64,000 bases of DNA from Roseburia intestinalis L1-82 (GCF_900537995.1 NZ_LR027880.1:3878501-3942500), one strand, 5' to 3'; counted from the stretch's first letter, positions 27,146-36,009 are shown. Numbers and translations: made by a program. The notes: generated from the sequence alone by a model not told the origin.

Positions 27146-28441
27146 TTAATCATTGCCTACCACTTTATCAAGAAGCCTAACTGATTTTCGTTTAGCATCT
27201 CTTGTGGAGTGAGCATAGACATTCATTGTGGTACTTACATCTGAGTGTCCTAACAGTTCCTGCACATCTTTTGGGGCAGCTCCATTTGCTAAAAGGTTGC
27301 TTGTATAGGTGTGACGTAACTGGTGGAAATGAAAGCCTTCAAATCCCTCTAATGTTTTTGCCACCTTTCTGCAAACAGTCCCCAAAGTAGTTGGAAGTTC
27401 CAGACAACCATCCGGTCTTAAACAGACGAAAGAAATTTCTTTATAATCTGCCGGGACTTCCTCTGTTCTGTCTAAGCAATAATATTCGTAGTACACTCTG
27501 TTTTTCTCTTTGACCGCTTTGTAGTAGTTCGTGTGATAAAGTTCTCCGTACTGCATTCGATTTTTTAACTGCTCTTTCCGGGCATTACGGAAAATCTCTA
27601 CCAGCGTATCTCCAAAATCAACAATCCTCACTTTTTTCCGCTTAGTTGGTCCGATGATATATTTGCGCTTTGAGCCATCATATCGGATGCTGCGTCTTAT
27701 GGTAAGGCATTGTTCTTCCAGATTTACGTCCTGCCATGCCAAACCACAAGCTTCTCCAATACGAAGCCCGGCATAATAGGCTATCTGGATTGGAAGTATT
27801 GCGGCTGGGTTCTTTTTTTGAAGATACGCAAGCAGTCTTTCATAATCTTCTCGTGAAATTGGTTGGATATTTCCGTCCATGTCCTCATCCGAAAACAAAT
27901 CAACTTCGTCCGTCTGATACCGCAGTTTAATATACTGCATGGGATTGAACGTAATATACTGTTTTGGAAATACTGCAAAGCGGAAGGACTGCTGCATGAC
28001 TGCGGAAAAAGAATGGATGTAATCTTTGCTGTAACCCTTTCTCTCTTTTCCATCGGGATGAACTCCCCCAAAGGAAAGCAAATCAAAGAAGGATTGCAAA
28101 TGCTCAGAGGTTACATTTTTTAATTTCCGTTCTGCCAATGGGTGTTTCTTAATATTTCGGATTGTTCCGAGGTAATTCTCCACAGTACCATTGCTGAGCG
28201 TACCTGTTTTTAATTCCTCCTCTGCCCACACATCCAGAAGTTGTCCGACTGTGAGATTTTCCGCTTTGGCAACAAATTTCTTTTTCTCATAATCATCCAT
28301 TGCCTGACGGAGCAGCTTTTCAGTTTCACTTTTGCTTTCTGTTCCAACGCATTCTTTCTGAACAAGATTGCCGCTTGCGTCCTCTACATAGAAGCGGTAG
28401 TACCATTTCTTTCCTTTTTTTCTTACAGATCCTTTTGCCAT
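27146..28441 (-). CDS. int: Tyrosine integrase of E1
   Basis: The product is 431 residues from the ATG at 28441 (MAKGSVRKKGKKWYYRFYVED), after an AAAGGAGA site. An N-terminal arm-binding domain, a SAM-like core-binding domain (about 70-180) and a catalytic domain are present. Catalytic residues are in YYAGLRIGEACGL (Arg), HFHQLRHTYTSNLL (His-x-x-Arg), LGHSDVSTTMNVYAHS (His and nucleophile Tyr). The length and layout resemble Tn916/Tn1549-type integrases. It lies 86 nt downstream of the repressor gene in the same direction and is probably expressed with it. It is distinct in family from the E2 integrase. Confidence 0.93.
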   Translation of the reverse strand: MAKGSVRKKGKKWYYRFYVEDASGNLVQKECVGTESKSETEKLLRQAMDDYEKKKFVAKAENLTVGQLLDVWAEEELKTGTLSNGTVENYLGTIRNIKKHPLAERKLKNVTSEHLQSFFDLLSFGGVHPDGKERKGYSKDYIHSFSAVMQQSFRFAVFPKQYITFNPMQYIKLRYQTDEVDLFSDEDMDGNIQPISREDYERLLAYLQKKNPAAILPIQIAYYAGLRIGEACGLAWQDVNLEEQCLTIRRSIRYDGSKRKYIIGPTKRKKVRIVDFGDTLVEIFRNARKEQLKNRMQYGELYHTNYYKAVKEKNRVYYEYYCLDRTEEVPADYKEISFVCLRPDGCLELPTTLGTVCRKVAKTLEGFEGFHFHQLRHTYTSNLLANGAAPKDVQELLGHSDVSTTMNVYAHSTRDAKRKSVRLLDKVVGND

Positions 28442-28527
28442 AATCGTATATCTCCTTTCGATATTAGACAATCGGAACTGATGAAATGCTTCGTGCGTGT
28501 AAGTATATCATAACTCCGGCTGTCTTA

Positions 28528-29157
28528 CTATACCGATTCGGAATCTTCGTATAAGACTTCTGATAAAAGATTTGCAAGCCTTTGCTCTGCTGTTTTGGGT
28601 TTCTTGGAATAGAGCCTTACGATGTCTGCCATCTCATTAAAAGCATTGATGGTGTGAGTGATTTCCCTTAAGAACATAATCTCATTATATTCATCATTCG
28701 ATTCAAACCCTATTGTTTTGGCAATATCCGTCTGACCATCATTCCCCTTAAAGTTTTTGCAGGCGAACTGAAAGGAATCCAAAAACAGACCATATTGTTT
28801 TAACATCAGCAGTAATAAATCTTTTGAAAAAGCATCTTCTTCTTTGGTAAGGGCAAGTGGTAACTGTTCCAGAATATCTCCCATCGCATCACGAATCTGT
28901 AATTCTCTCTTATCCGTAATATCGGTTTCATATTCATCTGTTTCCCCTTTGAGCCATTCCACAGATACATGGAGTGCTTCCGAAAGACCTTCCAACACCA
29001 TTTTTTTCGTATTGTCAATCGAACCATTCTCATAACGCAGGATTGTAGAAGCGGTAACACCCATCTTTTCTGCGACATAAGGCTGTGTCAGATTCAATTC
29101 CAGACGGCGCTGTTTTACTCTGCTCCCTATCAGCTTGCGTAATTCTTTATCTTTCAT
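28528..29157 (-). CDS. XRE-family cI-like repressor of E1
   Basis: The product is 209 residues from the ATG at 29157 (MKDKELRKLIGSRVKQRRLE), with a strong AAAGGAGG site. The N-terminal helix-turn-helix covers about residues 10-65 (LNLTQPYVAEKMGVTASTILRYE has the typical pattern). The C-terminal part is helical, of unknown role, with no visible RecA-type Ala-Gly cleavage motif. It is transcribed away from xis. Two ATTGCA-N3-TGCAAT palindromes lie in the divergent promoter region and are its likely operators. Confidence 0.87.
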   Translation of the reverse strand: MKDKELRKLIGSRVKQRRLELNLTQPYVAEKMGVTASTILRYENGSIDNTKKMVLEGLSEALHVSVEWLKGETDEYETDITDKRELQIRDAMGDILEQLPLALTKEEDAFSKDLLLLMLKQYGLFLDSFQFACKNFKGNDGQTDIAKTIGFESNDEYNEIMFLREITHTINAFNEMADIVRLYSKKPKTAEQRLANLLSEVLYEDSESV

Positions 29158-29209
29158 GCTGACTGCCTCCTTTTTCGGTATGTATGAATTATAGCATTGT
29201 TTTTCCGAA

Positions 29210-29224
29210 ATTGCAATATGCAAT
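29210..29224. promoter_or_regulatory. Operator-like palindrome, repressor side
   Basis: ATTGCA-ATA-TGCAAT. The half-sites are identical to those at 29296-29310. It lies 53 bp upstream of the repressor start codon, where it could mediate autoregulation. Confidence 0.6.
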
Positions 29225-29254
29225 ACAAAGTTTGTTTTTAATATTTCGTAACGC

Positions 29255-29283
29255 TTGACAAAAAGATATGAAAAGGATATACT
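29255..29283 (+). promoter_or_regulatory. Promoter of xis and the mobilization genes (E1)
   Basis: TTGACA (29255-29260), 17-nt spacer, TATACT (29278-29283): close to consensus. The operator palindrome at 29296-29310 lies just after the expected start of transcription, a place where a bound repressor would block it. Confidence 0.8.
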
Positions 29284-29295
29284 TACATCACAAGA

Positions 29296-29310
29296 ATTGC
29301 ATAATGCAAT
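29296..29310. promoter_or_regulatory. Operator-like palindrome, xis side
   Basis: ATTGCA-TAA-TGCAAT, within a longer perfect palindrome AATTGCAT-A-ATGCAATT. It sits at the start of the xis transcript. Together with the copy at 29210 it makes a two-operator switch. Confidence 0.6.
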
Positions 29311-29328
29311 TTATAAGGAGGTGATTAT

Positions 29329-29559
29329 ATGACGCAAAGAAAAATTGCATTATCCATCGAAGAAGCTGCTGACTATACGGGAATCGGCAGAAATACCTTA
29401 AGACAGCTTGTAGAATGGAAGAAACTTCCAGTATTAAAGGTTGGTCGCAAAGTCCTGATTAAAACCGATATTCTGGAAATGTTTATGGAAGCGAATGAAG
29501 GTCGTGATTTGAGGGATAGAGGAAATGTAAAAGCCGTAACAAGAACTGCGGCAAATTAA
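29329..29559 (+). CDS. xis: Excisionase-like small HTH protein of E1
   Basis: The product is 76 residues. SIEEAADYTGIGRNTLRQLVEWKKLPVLKVG matches the winged MerR-like helix-turn-helix of Tn916-type Xis (DNA-binding excisionase family). Such proteins bend arm DNA and steer the integrase to excision. It follows a strong promoter under the putative repressor operator and has a GGAGGTG site. Relaxase-associated genes follow, so excision and mobilization may be induced together. Confidence 0.83.
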   Translation: MTQRKIALSIEEAADYTGIGRNTLRQLVEWKKLPVLKVGRKVLIKTDILEMFMEANEGRDLRDRGNVKAVTRTAAN

Positions 29560-29699
29560 AAAGGCGGCTTCCAAAGAAACCGCCAAAGGTTCTATCAGAC
29601 CGAAGCCATGATATACCTACACGCAAGAAGATTATACCATGTGCTTCTTCTGATACGCAACCAAGAACTTATGTTTGCAAAAGAAAGGGGAATGTAATA

Positions 29700-30014
29700 A
29701 TGGCAAAATCAACAAAAAGTTATGAAGAACGAATGCTTGAAATGGAAAAGAAGGAACAGGAAAGCCTTGAAAAAGCAAAACGATATGCAGCACAGAAGAA
29801 AGAACTTCTGAAACGAAAGAAAGCCGAAGAAAGTAAAAAACGAACCCATAGGCTCTGTCAGGTTGGCGGTGCGGTGGAATCCGTTCTTGGTGCGCCTATT
29901 GAGGAGGAAGACATCCCAAAGCTGATTGGTTTTCTGAAAAAGCAGGAAGCCAATGGAAAATTTTTCTCAAAGGCAATGCAGAAAGAAACAAATACCGATA
30001 TGGAGGAAGTGTAA
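29700..30014 (+). CDS. Small charged mobilization-associated protein
   Basis: The product is 104 residues, highly charged. Residues 1-50 form a Lys/Glu-rich helix (SYEERMLEMEKKEQESLEKA); the C-terminal half has the globular VGGAVESVLGAPIEEEDIPKL and FLKKQEANGKFFSKAM. Similar small proteins (I think the DUF3847 family) sit directly upstream of MobA/MobL relaxases in Firmicute elements, where a MobC-like accessory role at oriT is plausible. An AAAGGGG site precedes the ATG. The gene ends just before oriT. Confidence 0.7.
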   Translation: MAKSTKSYEERMLEMEKKEQESLEKAKRYAAQKKELLKRKKAEESKKRTHRLCQVGGAVESVLGAPIEEEDIPKLIGFLKKQEANGKFFSKAMQKETNTDMEEV

Positions 30015-30051
30015 TGACGGAGGGGATGAGTTTTTCATTCCCTTCATTGCT

Positions 30052-30345
30052 TTTTCATGAAGGGCGCACTTATGGACAACCAGAGGTCGTCCAAATAAGT
30101 TTGCCACAAGTGGCAACCGGTCTGCGCTCACGCTTGCCGGGCTCGTTCCGTCGGCGGGGCTTTCAGCCAGACCTGCTCATGCCGCAGGAGGCACTCTTCG
30201 CCAGAGGGGCGCATTCCATGCAGGCTGTTATGCGCAGGGCACTCTTACGCAGAGGGCGTTCCGTCAATGCTGCTTTTTCTAAAACTGAAAGCAATGTTGC
30301 CGGAAATCTATGCCGGATGTGCAGAAAGGAGGAATCCAGACATGG
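30052..30345. other. oriT: Origin of transfer (oriT) of E1, MOBQ type
   Basis: On the minus strand an inverted repeat GGACGACC-TCT-GGTTGTCC is followed at once by ATAAGTGCGCCCTT (about 30060-30073). TAAGTGCGCCCT is the nick core of MOBQ origins such as pIP501/pSK41 and similar to RSF1010. The rest of this GC-rich stretch holds a palindrome TTGCCAC-AA-GTGGCAA and two imperfect copies of GGCACTCTTCGCCAGAGGGG (30190 and 30238 regions). The relaxase gene follows directly. Confidence 0.8.
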
Positions 30346-32063
30346 CGATTTTTCATTACACAGTCAAAATAGTCGGACGAAGTAAAGGGAAATCTATTAT
30401 CTCCGCTTCCGCATATCTCAATGGGGATGTGATGAAAAATGAGGAAACCGGGCGAATCAGTTATTACACATCTAAAAAAGAAGTGGTCTACACCCGACTG
30501 ATGATGTGCGAAAACGCACCTCCTGAATGGCAGATAGTACCAGAAGAAAATATAAAACGCTTTCAAAAATCTGTCCGATACAAAAGGTCAGAAGATAAAG
30601 AAGCTGCCTTAAAAAAATTCAAAATCACATTTCAGAAACAAAGGTTATGGAATGAGGTATTGAAGATTGAAAAAAGTGCAGATGCCCAACTTGGCAGGTC
30701 ATTTGAATTTGCCCTCCCAAAAGAATGGAGCAGACAGGAACAAATTCAATATACAACCGACTATATCCAAAAAACTTTTGTAGATAGAGGAATGTGCGCT
30801 GATTGGAGTATCCACGACAAAGGGGATGGCAACCCCCATGTCCATCTGCTTCTAACTATGCGTCCTTTTAACCCGGATCATTCTTGGGGAAAGAAAGAAG
30901 TCAAGGATTGGGATTTTGTCAGAGATAAAAACGGAAATATCGTGATTGATGAATCCCATCCGAACTGGTGGCAGGATAAGAAAAACCCTGACCGTCATGG
31001 AATCCGTATCCCTGTATTAGACGAAAACGGAATTCAGAAGATTGGAGCAAGAAACCGCCTGCAATGGAAACGGGTGCTGACCGATGCTACTGGATGGAAC
31101 AATCCAAAAAATTGTGAACTGTGGCGGAGTGAATGGGCAAAGGTATGTAATGAACATCTGCCTTTGCATAATCAAGTTGATCATCGTTCTTATGAAAAGC
31201 AGGGAAAACTCCAGATTCCTACCATCCATGAAGGAGCTGACGCAAGAAAGATTGAACAAAAGTTTTTTGCCGGGCAGGAAATAAAAGGCTCGTGGAAAGT
31301 AGCGGAAAATCAAATCATAAAACAACAAAACACGTTATTGCAAAAGATACTAAACACCTTTGGGAAAGTATCGGGTGCATTATCATTATGGAAGGAGCGA
31401 TTAAATGACATTAGAAGAAAGCCGGGAAATTATACCCTTAATGGAATCCATGATTGGTCAAATCGAAGAACAGCAGAACCTAATGGCAGAAATGATTCTG
31501 GAAATGCAGAACCGGGACACTCAACTCTCTCTTATGCAAAAACAGAATCAGAAATTACAAAAATTAAACAACGAGTTATCCGAGCTGCTCAACATTTTGC
31601 CAAATACCGAGGAACTGCTTTCCAAGATGGAAGAACAGAAAACGAAGATAGAGCTTTTGGAAAACGAAAATCAGCAATGGCAGAAATTGGCACAGAAGCT
31701 GAACAGCGAAAACAGTTTATTACTGAAACAGAACACCGAATTGCTGAACTGGAACAGCAGATAGAGAAAGGACGTGATATAGATGAACGAATCCAGAGAA
31801 TCAAAGAACGCCGAACAGTTGGAAGAACTTCTGCTCTTGACCGAGGAGATACAAGAAGAACTAGAACAGAAAGAACAGCTTATCGTGGAACTGAAGACGC
31901 AGCTCAGCGAATCTCTGACCTTGAACGAGAAATTAAACAAAGAGAACAGAGCCGGGAATATTCAAGCATTAAAGAACGACTTGAAGCTGGCAGACAGAGC
32001 ATTGCGGATCGAGAAAGAGAAGTTGCGAAGCGCAAACGTCATGATAGAGGAATGTCAAGATAA
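30342..32063 (+). CDS. MobA/MobL-family relaxase
   Basis: The product is 573 residues from the ATG at 30342 (MAIFHYTVKIVGRSKGKS), with AAAGGAGG upstream. The relaxase domain covers about residues 1-260: SIISASAYLNG, an acidic middle part and the metal-binding GDGNPHVHLLLTMRPF. It nicks oriT, joins the DNA end through a tyrosine and leads it into a helper conjugation pore. The C-terminal 220 residues are an Arg/Glu-rich coiled coil (RIAELEQQIEKGRDIDERIQRI). Bases 31405-32063 also encode two further proteins in another frame. Confidence 0.9.
   Translation: MAIFHYTVKIVGRSKGKSIISASAYLNGDVMKNEETGRISYYTSKKEVVYTRLMMCENAPPEWQIVPEENIKRFQKSVRYKRSEDKEAALKKFKITFQKQRLWNEVLKIEKSADAQLGRSFEFALPKEWSRQEQIQYTTDYIQKTFVDRGMCADWSIHDKGDGNPHVHLLLTMRPFNPDHSWGKKEVKDWDFVRDKNGNIVIDESHPNWWQDKKNPDRHGIRIPVLDENGIQKIGARNRLQWKRVLTDATGWNNPKNCELWRSEWAKVCNEHLPLHNQVDHRSYEKQGKLQIPTIHEGADARKIEQKFFAGQEIKGSWKVAENQIIKQQNTLLQKILNTFGKVSGALSLWKERLNDIRRKPGNYTLNGIHDWSNRRTAEPNGRNDSGNAEPGHSTLSYAKTESEITKIKQRVIRAAQHFAKYRGTAFQDGRTENEDRAFGKRKSAMAEIGTEAEQRKQFITETEHRIAELEQQIEKGRDIDERIQRIKERRTVGRTSALDRGDTRRTRTERTAYRGTEDAAQRISDLEREIKQREQSREYSSIKERLEAGRQSIADREREVAKRKRHDRGMSR
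31405..31764 (+). CDS. Coiled-coil protein overprinted inside the relaxase gene
   Basis: A 119-residue frame lies wholly within the relaxase gene, in another frame. It starts ATG after a good AAGGAGCGATTAA site and encodes an almost pure Gln/Asn/Leu-rich coiled coil (MEEQKTKIELLENENQQW). RSF1010 mobB inside mobA is a known parallel. A genuine gene is favoured by the ribosome binding site, the length and the clear heptads. Random frames opposite an Arg/Glu-rich coil can also look helical, so I stay cautious. Confidence 0.6.
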   Translation: MTLEESREIIPLMESMIGQIEEQQNLMAEMILEMQNRDTQLSLMQKQNQKLQKLNNELSELLNILPNTEELLSKMEEQKTKIELLENENQQWQKLAQKLNSENSLLLKQNTELLNWNSR

Positions 32064-32748
32064 AATATGCTATTTAACACAGGAACGGGATTATGCCCGG
32101 ACACATCAGAAAATCGTAGAAATACCGGTAGAAAAGCCGGTACTCTATGAAAAATGTGAAGCCTGTAACCGGACAGCCTATCAGAATGCAAAAGCAAAAT
32201 ACGAAACACAAAAAGAGCGACTTGCAGGACAGTATAAAGCAAAAACGGTAATGTTCCAAACAACCTTGTTCCTTCTTGCATGGTATTCGTTGACAACCAC
32301 TCTTTTTCAGGCAGTACAGTCAGATATGTTCCTTGTCGATTGTAAATTATTTTTCAACGATTTAACATCATTCATACAGACTTTTATCGGATGGACGATT
32401 GATGCCGGGCAATCTGCGGCACAGATCAGCACAAAAATTCCAAATGCTTTTATAGCCGGAATGGTATATTGGTTATTGCTAATATTGATTGTAGGAATAT
32501 GTATGGCAGGAACAGGGATGCTGGCGATACTGATAGAAATAAAGGTTATAGAATTATATAAGAAAAACTGTTGGGATGTTATTACTCTACTAATGATACT
32601 GACAAGTGTTGCTATTGTCATTTATTTTGGAGAATCAATCAAAAAAGTACTGTCAGTAAATCTTCTATTGCTTTTCGTACTTTCGCAGGGCGCATATGTT
32701 GGAATTAGATGTTATCTTAAAGTTTGGTTAGAAAAAAGACCATATTAG
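31783..32748 (+). CDS. Coiled-coil membrane protein overlapping the relaxase 3' end
   Basis: The product is 321 residues; the first 94 codons overlap the relaxase gene in another frame. A coiled coil (about 1-105) is followed by a short CEACNRTAYQNAKAKYE segment and four predicted membrane helices (for example FQTTLFLLAWYSLTTTLF and IPNAFIAGMVYWLLLILIVGI). AAAGGA precedes the ATG. A membrane protein linked to a relaxase could tether the relaxosome to a helper coupling protein, but this is inference. A hairpin terminator follows at 32855. Confidence 0.75.
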   Translation: MNESRESKNAEQLEELLLLTEEIQEELEQKEQLIVELKTQLSESLTLNEKLNKENRAGNIQALKNDLKLADRALRIEKEKLRSANVMIEECQDKICYLTQERDYARTHQKIVEIPVEKPVLYEKCEACNRTAYQNAKAKYETQKERLAGQYKAKTVMFQTTLFLLAWYSLTTTLFQAVQSDMFLVDCKLFFNDLTSFIQTFIGWTIDAGQSAAQISTKIPNAFIAGMVYWLLLILIVGICMAGTGMLAILIEIKVIELYKKNCWDVITLLMILTSVAIVIYFGESIKKVLSVNLLLLFVLSQGAYVGIRCYLKVWLEKRPY

Positions 32749-32854
32749 TATTTTCAACTTACTGTATAGACAGTAAAATTACTCCATACCAGCCTAGTGA
32801 AAATTTACTGTATGAAAAGAAGTATTACAGAGAAAAAAGGCTGTAAAAACAGGA

Positions 32855-32888
32855 ACAGCCAGCCCGAAAGAATTTACGGACTGGCTGT
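32855..32888. terminator. Terminator-like hairpin between convergent genes
   Basis: ACAGCCAG (32855-32862) pairs with CTGGCTGT (32881-32888), extended inward by CC/GG. It separates the mobilization genes from the convergent ABC permease. T-runs are weak. Confidence 0.55.
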
Positions 32889-32943
32889 ATCAGCAGAGTA
32901 ATGTAATTGTGGAGCTGACCGAGATATGAAAAGCTTTCTATCA

Positions 32944-35271
32944 TCAATTTCGCATTATTGCAATAACAGATTGCTTCTTCCATGAATGAATAAGCAATAT
33001 TGTCATCAAACTTTCAAGCATAAACATAGCAACAGCAAAAAGAGTAAAAGCAACAACCGGAAATACAAATCCCGTAGACATGCCTGCATTTTTCAAAAAT
33101 ATACCGATTGCATATCCGCCGGGGATTCCAACAACAGCAGTTATAAGCAATGCAATCAAAGTAGTAAAAAGACCTTCCATCATAAATGCTTGCTTCAACT
33201 GCTTATTTGTCATACCAATAGATTTTAGTGTGCCCATTTCCTGTTTCTGTGATAAAAGATTTGTCACAGTAAGATTGATTTGATTGATGACCGCAAATAT
33301 CCACAAGATGGCTGCAATCGCATAAGCTAATGTAAAACCTGCACGATTGTCTGATTGGTGTTCTACAATAAAATCTTGAAGGGTTTGTAAGCGAACATCC
33401 CTATTGTCAGAAACGAGTAATTTGAGTTCTTGCTCGATTATCTCCTGATATTCAGCTTCTGCTTGTATTTCGATTGCGTATGTACAGTCATAACCTGCAA
33501 GTTCTTTGAGCATATTTTCCGGCATTCTGAAAATATAGCCACCCATTCCATCATTGCTGGAAGTGATTGCACCAATTTTGAATGCTTTTGTTATTGTTTT
33601 ACCACTATGATTTTTGAAATTAAAGGTCACAGTATCCCCAATTTGAGGTTTCCAATGGTAAACATCATAAATACGTTCGGGATCACTTACAACTAATTCT
33701 GTATCATCAGTAATATTTCCAGACAAAACCGCTGCATTTAGCGACGCCAAATCCTTTTCATTATAGCCGAGCATCAAGGTGCTATCTGAAATATCATTGT
33801 CTGTTGAGAAATCAACTGGTACGGTAGCATAAGTAAATATATTGCTAACTCCCTCTATATCTCCAACACGCTTTACATAATCAGAAAAATATTCTTTCTG
33901 CAAGAGAGCATCCAAATTTTCACTTTCGTTTTCTAAATCAATGCTGATTTTGAAATCTCCGTACTTCATATCCCAATAACGAGCCATACTCTCGGCATTA
34001 AAAGAACTCTGATAACTTGCTGCAAGGAAAAATATAACTCCGCACAGTCCCAATGATAAAATGGTCAATAGAGATTTTTTTCTGTTTCTGGAAAAGCTGA
34101 TTTTCGCTAAATATACAGGCGTAATACGATGTCTTTTGTGAGTGCGGTAATTTACAATTCCCACTGGATTTTTCAGGGCGGAAATTGGAGAAGTATTCGC
34201 TGCAATTTTTGCTGGTTTACGAACACTAATATAAACAAGCAGTATTCCAAAAAGGCATGCGCCACATAGAGAAACAATAAATGCAAATACTGACCAGCCT
34301 TTTGATTGCAGACAATAGCTGATGATCGTTCCCATGATACTACCAATTAAAATCCCCGGAACTGCAAGCATATAACCCTGTTTAAGAACTATTTTATAAA
34401 TTTGCTTTTTACTTGCCCCTATTGTCCGAAGCTGTCCGAACTCAGCAACTTTTTGTCCAACCGAAATATAGAAAATGCTGTAAATTACAAGTGCGGCAGC
34501 TAAAAACAAAATGGCAGCAACTACACCATATACCGCATAATTACTGAAGGACAAAGTTGTATTTACATAATCATAGTAACTGCTGACTGTCCAATTATTC
34601 AGTCCAGTCTCCTCTGAAATTTGAGATAATATTTCTGTTGCTTCGTCTTTTGTAAGGGTATCTGCATTTTCAAGCCAAACATATCCATTAAGCAGGTTAT
34701 TTCCACGTAATTCCCGGCATTTTTCAAGTGAAACAAAAACAGGATAAGCGGTAGAAGTTTTATCATGATAAATACCAACAATAGTATAATTCTTCAAAGT
34801 ACCATCCAGATTCAACTGAACTATGGCGTTGATTTCCGGAGACTTATTTTCACTGGCAAAAAAGGCATCTGTAACAGCAATTTCACTTGCTTTCTCTGGA
34901 TATTTTCCGTCAAAGGCAGGAATCAAACTAAGCATGTCATCATCATAATAAATCAGAGACAGTTCTTTAGAATTTTCTTTCACTGTTTTGATATTACAGG
35001 AAAGTCCTACACTTTTTACTTCTTCGTTTGCTAACAACTTTTCTTTACTGTCCTGCGTAATGTCAAAGAAAATCCCTTGATGTAATCCTTCGATTTCTTT
35101 CTGATTTTGATAAATGATATTTTGCACTGTGAGCAACGACATCATTATCATAGCAACGGCTACAATAATTGCCGAAAGGCAAAATAAGTTTTTCTTCTTA
35201 TCAAAACGCACACTTTTTCGTGCTAATTTTTTAATTACTGCACTGGTATCATTTTCAAAAGGATAATTCAT
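32944..35271 (-). CDS. FtsX-domain ABC transporter permease, antimicrobial-peptide type
   Basis: The product is 775 residues from the ATG at 35271, which follows AAGGAGGTGGG. Two FtsX/MacB-type halves are seen: helix 1 (FCLSAIIVAVAMIMMSLL), an extracellular domain, three helices near 255-375, then a second helix (SLLTILSLGLCGVIFFLAA), another extracellular domain and three C-terminal helices. Such permeases drive mechanotransmission rather than classic transport, and many remove peptide antibiotics from lipid II. It follows its ATPase by 14 nt and ends the four-gene cargo operon. Confidence 0.88.
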   Translation of the reverse strand: MNYPFENDTSAVIKKLARKSVRFDKKKNLFCLSAIIVAVAMIMMSLLTVQNIIYQNQKEIEGLHQGIFFDITQDSKEKLLANEEVKSVGLSCNIKTVKENSKELSLIYYDDDMLSLIPAFDGKYPEKASEIAVTDAFFASENKSPEINAIVQLNLDGTLKNYTIVGIYHDKTSTAYPVFVSLEKCRELRGNNLLNGYVWLENADTLTKDEATEILSQISEETGLNNWTVSSYYDYVNTTLSFSNYAVYGVVAAILFLAAALVIYSIFYISVGQKVAEFGQLRTIGASKKQIYKIVLKQGYMLAVPGILIGSIMGTIISYCLQSKGWSVFAFIVSLCGACLFGILLVYISVRKPAKIAANTSPISALKNPVGIVNYRTHKRHRITPVYLAKISFSRNRKKSLLTILSLGLCGVIFFLAASYQSSFNAESMARYWDMKYGDFKISIDLENESENLDALLQKEYFSDYVKRVGDIEGVSNIFTYATVPVDFSTDNDISDSTLMLGYNEKDLASLNAAVLSGNITDDTELVVSDPERIYDVYHWKPQIGDTVTFNFKNHSGKTITKAFKIGAITSSNDGMGGYIFRMPENMLKELAGYDCTYAIEIQAEAEYQEIIEQELKLLVSDNRDVRLQTLQDFIVEHQSDNRAGFTLAYAIAAILWIFAVINQINLTVTNLLSQKQEMGTLKSIGMTNKQLKQAFMMEGLFTTLIALLITAVVGIPGGYAIGIFLKNAGMSTGFVFPVVAFTLFAVAMFMLESLMTILLIHSWKKQSVIAIMRN

Positions 35272-35285
35272 AATTCCCACCTCCT

Positions 35286-35951
35286 TTAGCCAACAATTTT
35301 ACCATCTTCAATCCGTACAATGCGGTCTGCGAGTTGAGCGATCTCGTTGTTGTGAGTAATCATTACAATGGTCTGATTAAATTCTCCGCTGGTATGCTTC
35401 AAAAGCCCTAACACATCTGCACTGGTCTTGCTATCAAGATTTCCGGTCGGTTCATCAGCAAGGATAATCGCAGGCTTCGTAATTAAAGCTCGTGCAATCG
35501 CTACACGTTGCTGTTGACCGCCTGAAAGATTGTTCGGCATATTTTCCAGTTTATCTTCTAAAGCCAACATATACACAACTTCGTCCATAAATTTCTGGTC
35601 TACTGTATCGCCATCCAGTTCCACAGGCAGGACGATATTTTCATATACATTCAAAATCGGAACCAGATTATAATTTTGGAAGATAAATCCGATGTTACGA
35701 CGGCGGAAAATTGTCAATTCATCATCATTCTTTTTTGCGAGTTCTTCTCCCCGTACAATCACGCTGCCGGAAGTGGGGGTATCAAGTCCTCCCATCATGT
35801 GAAGCAATGTAGACTTACCGCTGCCGGAAGTTCCAACTACGGCAACAAATTCTCCCTGTTCCACAGTAAAATTTACACCATTAAGGGCACGAGTAATATT
35901 TGGTTCTGTGCCGTAATACTTCTTTAAGTCGATTGTTTGTAAAATGCTCAT
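35286..35951 (-). CDS. ABC transporter ATP-binding protein, MacB/BceA type
   Basis: The product is 221 residues from the ATG at 35951 with a GGAG site. Walker A is [17 protein letters not shown], the Q-loop lies in [10 protein letters not shown], the signature is [16 protein letters not shown], Walker B is [13 protein letters not shown] and the switch His is in ITHNNE. It powers the adjacent FtsX-type permease. Two copies of the box shared with the response-regulator promoter lie upstream, so the regulator probably activates it. Confidence 0.93.
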   Translation of the reverse strand: MSILQTIDLKKYYGTEPNITRALNGVNFTVEQGEFVAVVGTSGSGKSTLLHMMGGLDTPTSGSVIVRGEELAKKNDDELTIFRRRNIGFIFQNYNLVPILNVYENIVLPVELDGDTVDQKFMDEVVYMLALEDKLENMPNNLSGGQQQRVAIARALITKPAIILADEPTGNLDSKTSADVLGLLKHTSGEFNQTIVMITHNNEIAQLADRIVRIEDGKIVG

Positions 35952-36009
35952 ATTCAAATGCTCCTTTCAAGGCTTTCTATCTGTTGATAAAGCCATTGTA
36001 AACCACAAA

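Noticed and set aside
30014..30385. A 123-codon frame starting at the stop of the gene at 29700, with a good ribosome binding site
   Set aside because: It runs through the oriT inverted repeat, nick core and GC-rich repeats and has no protein-like pattern. Most likely it is translated by chance, although coupling cannot be excluded.
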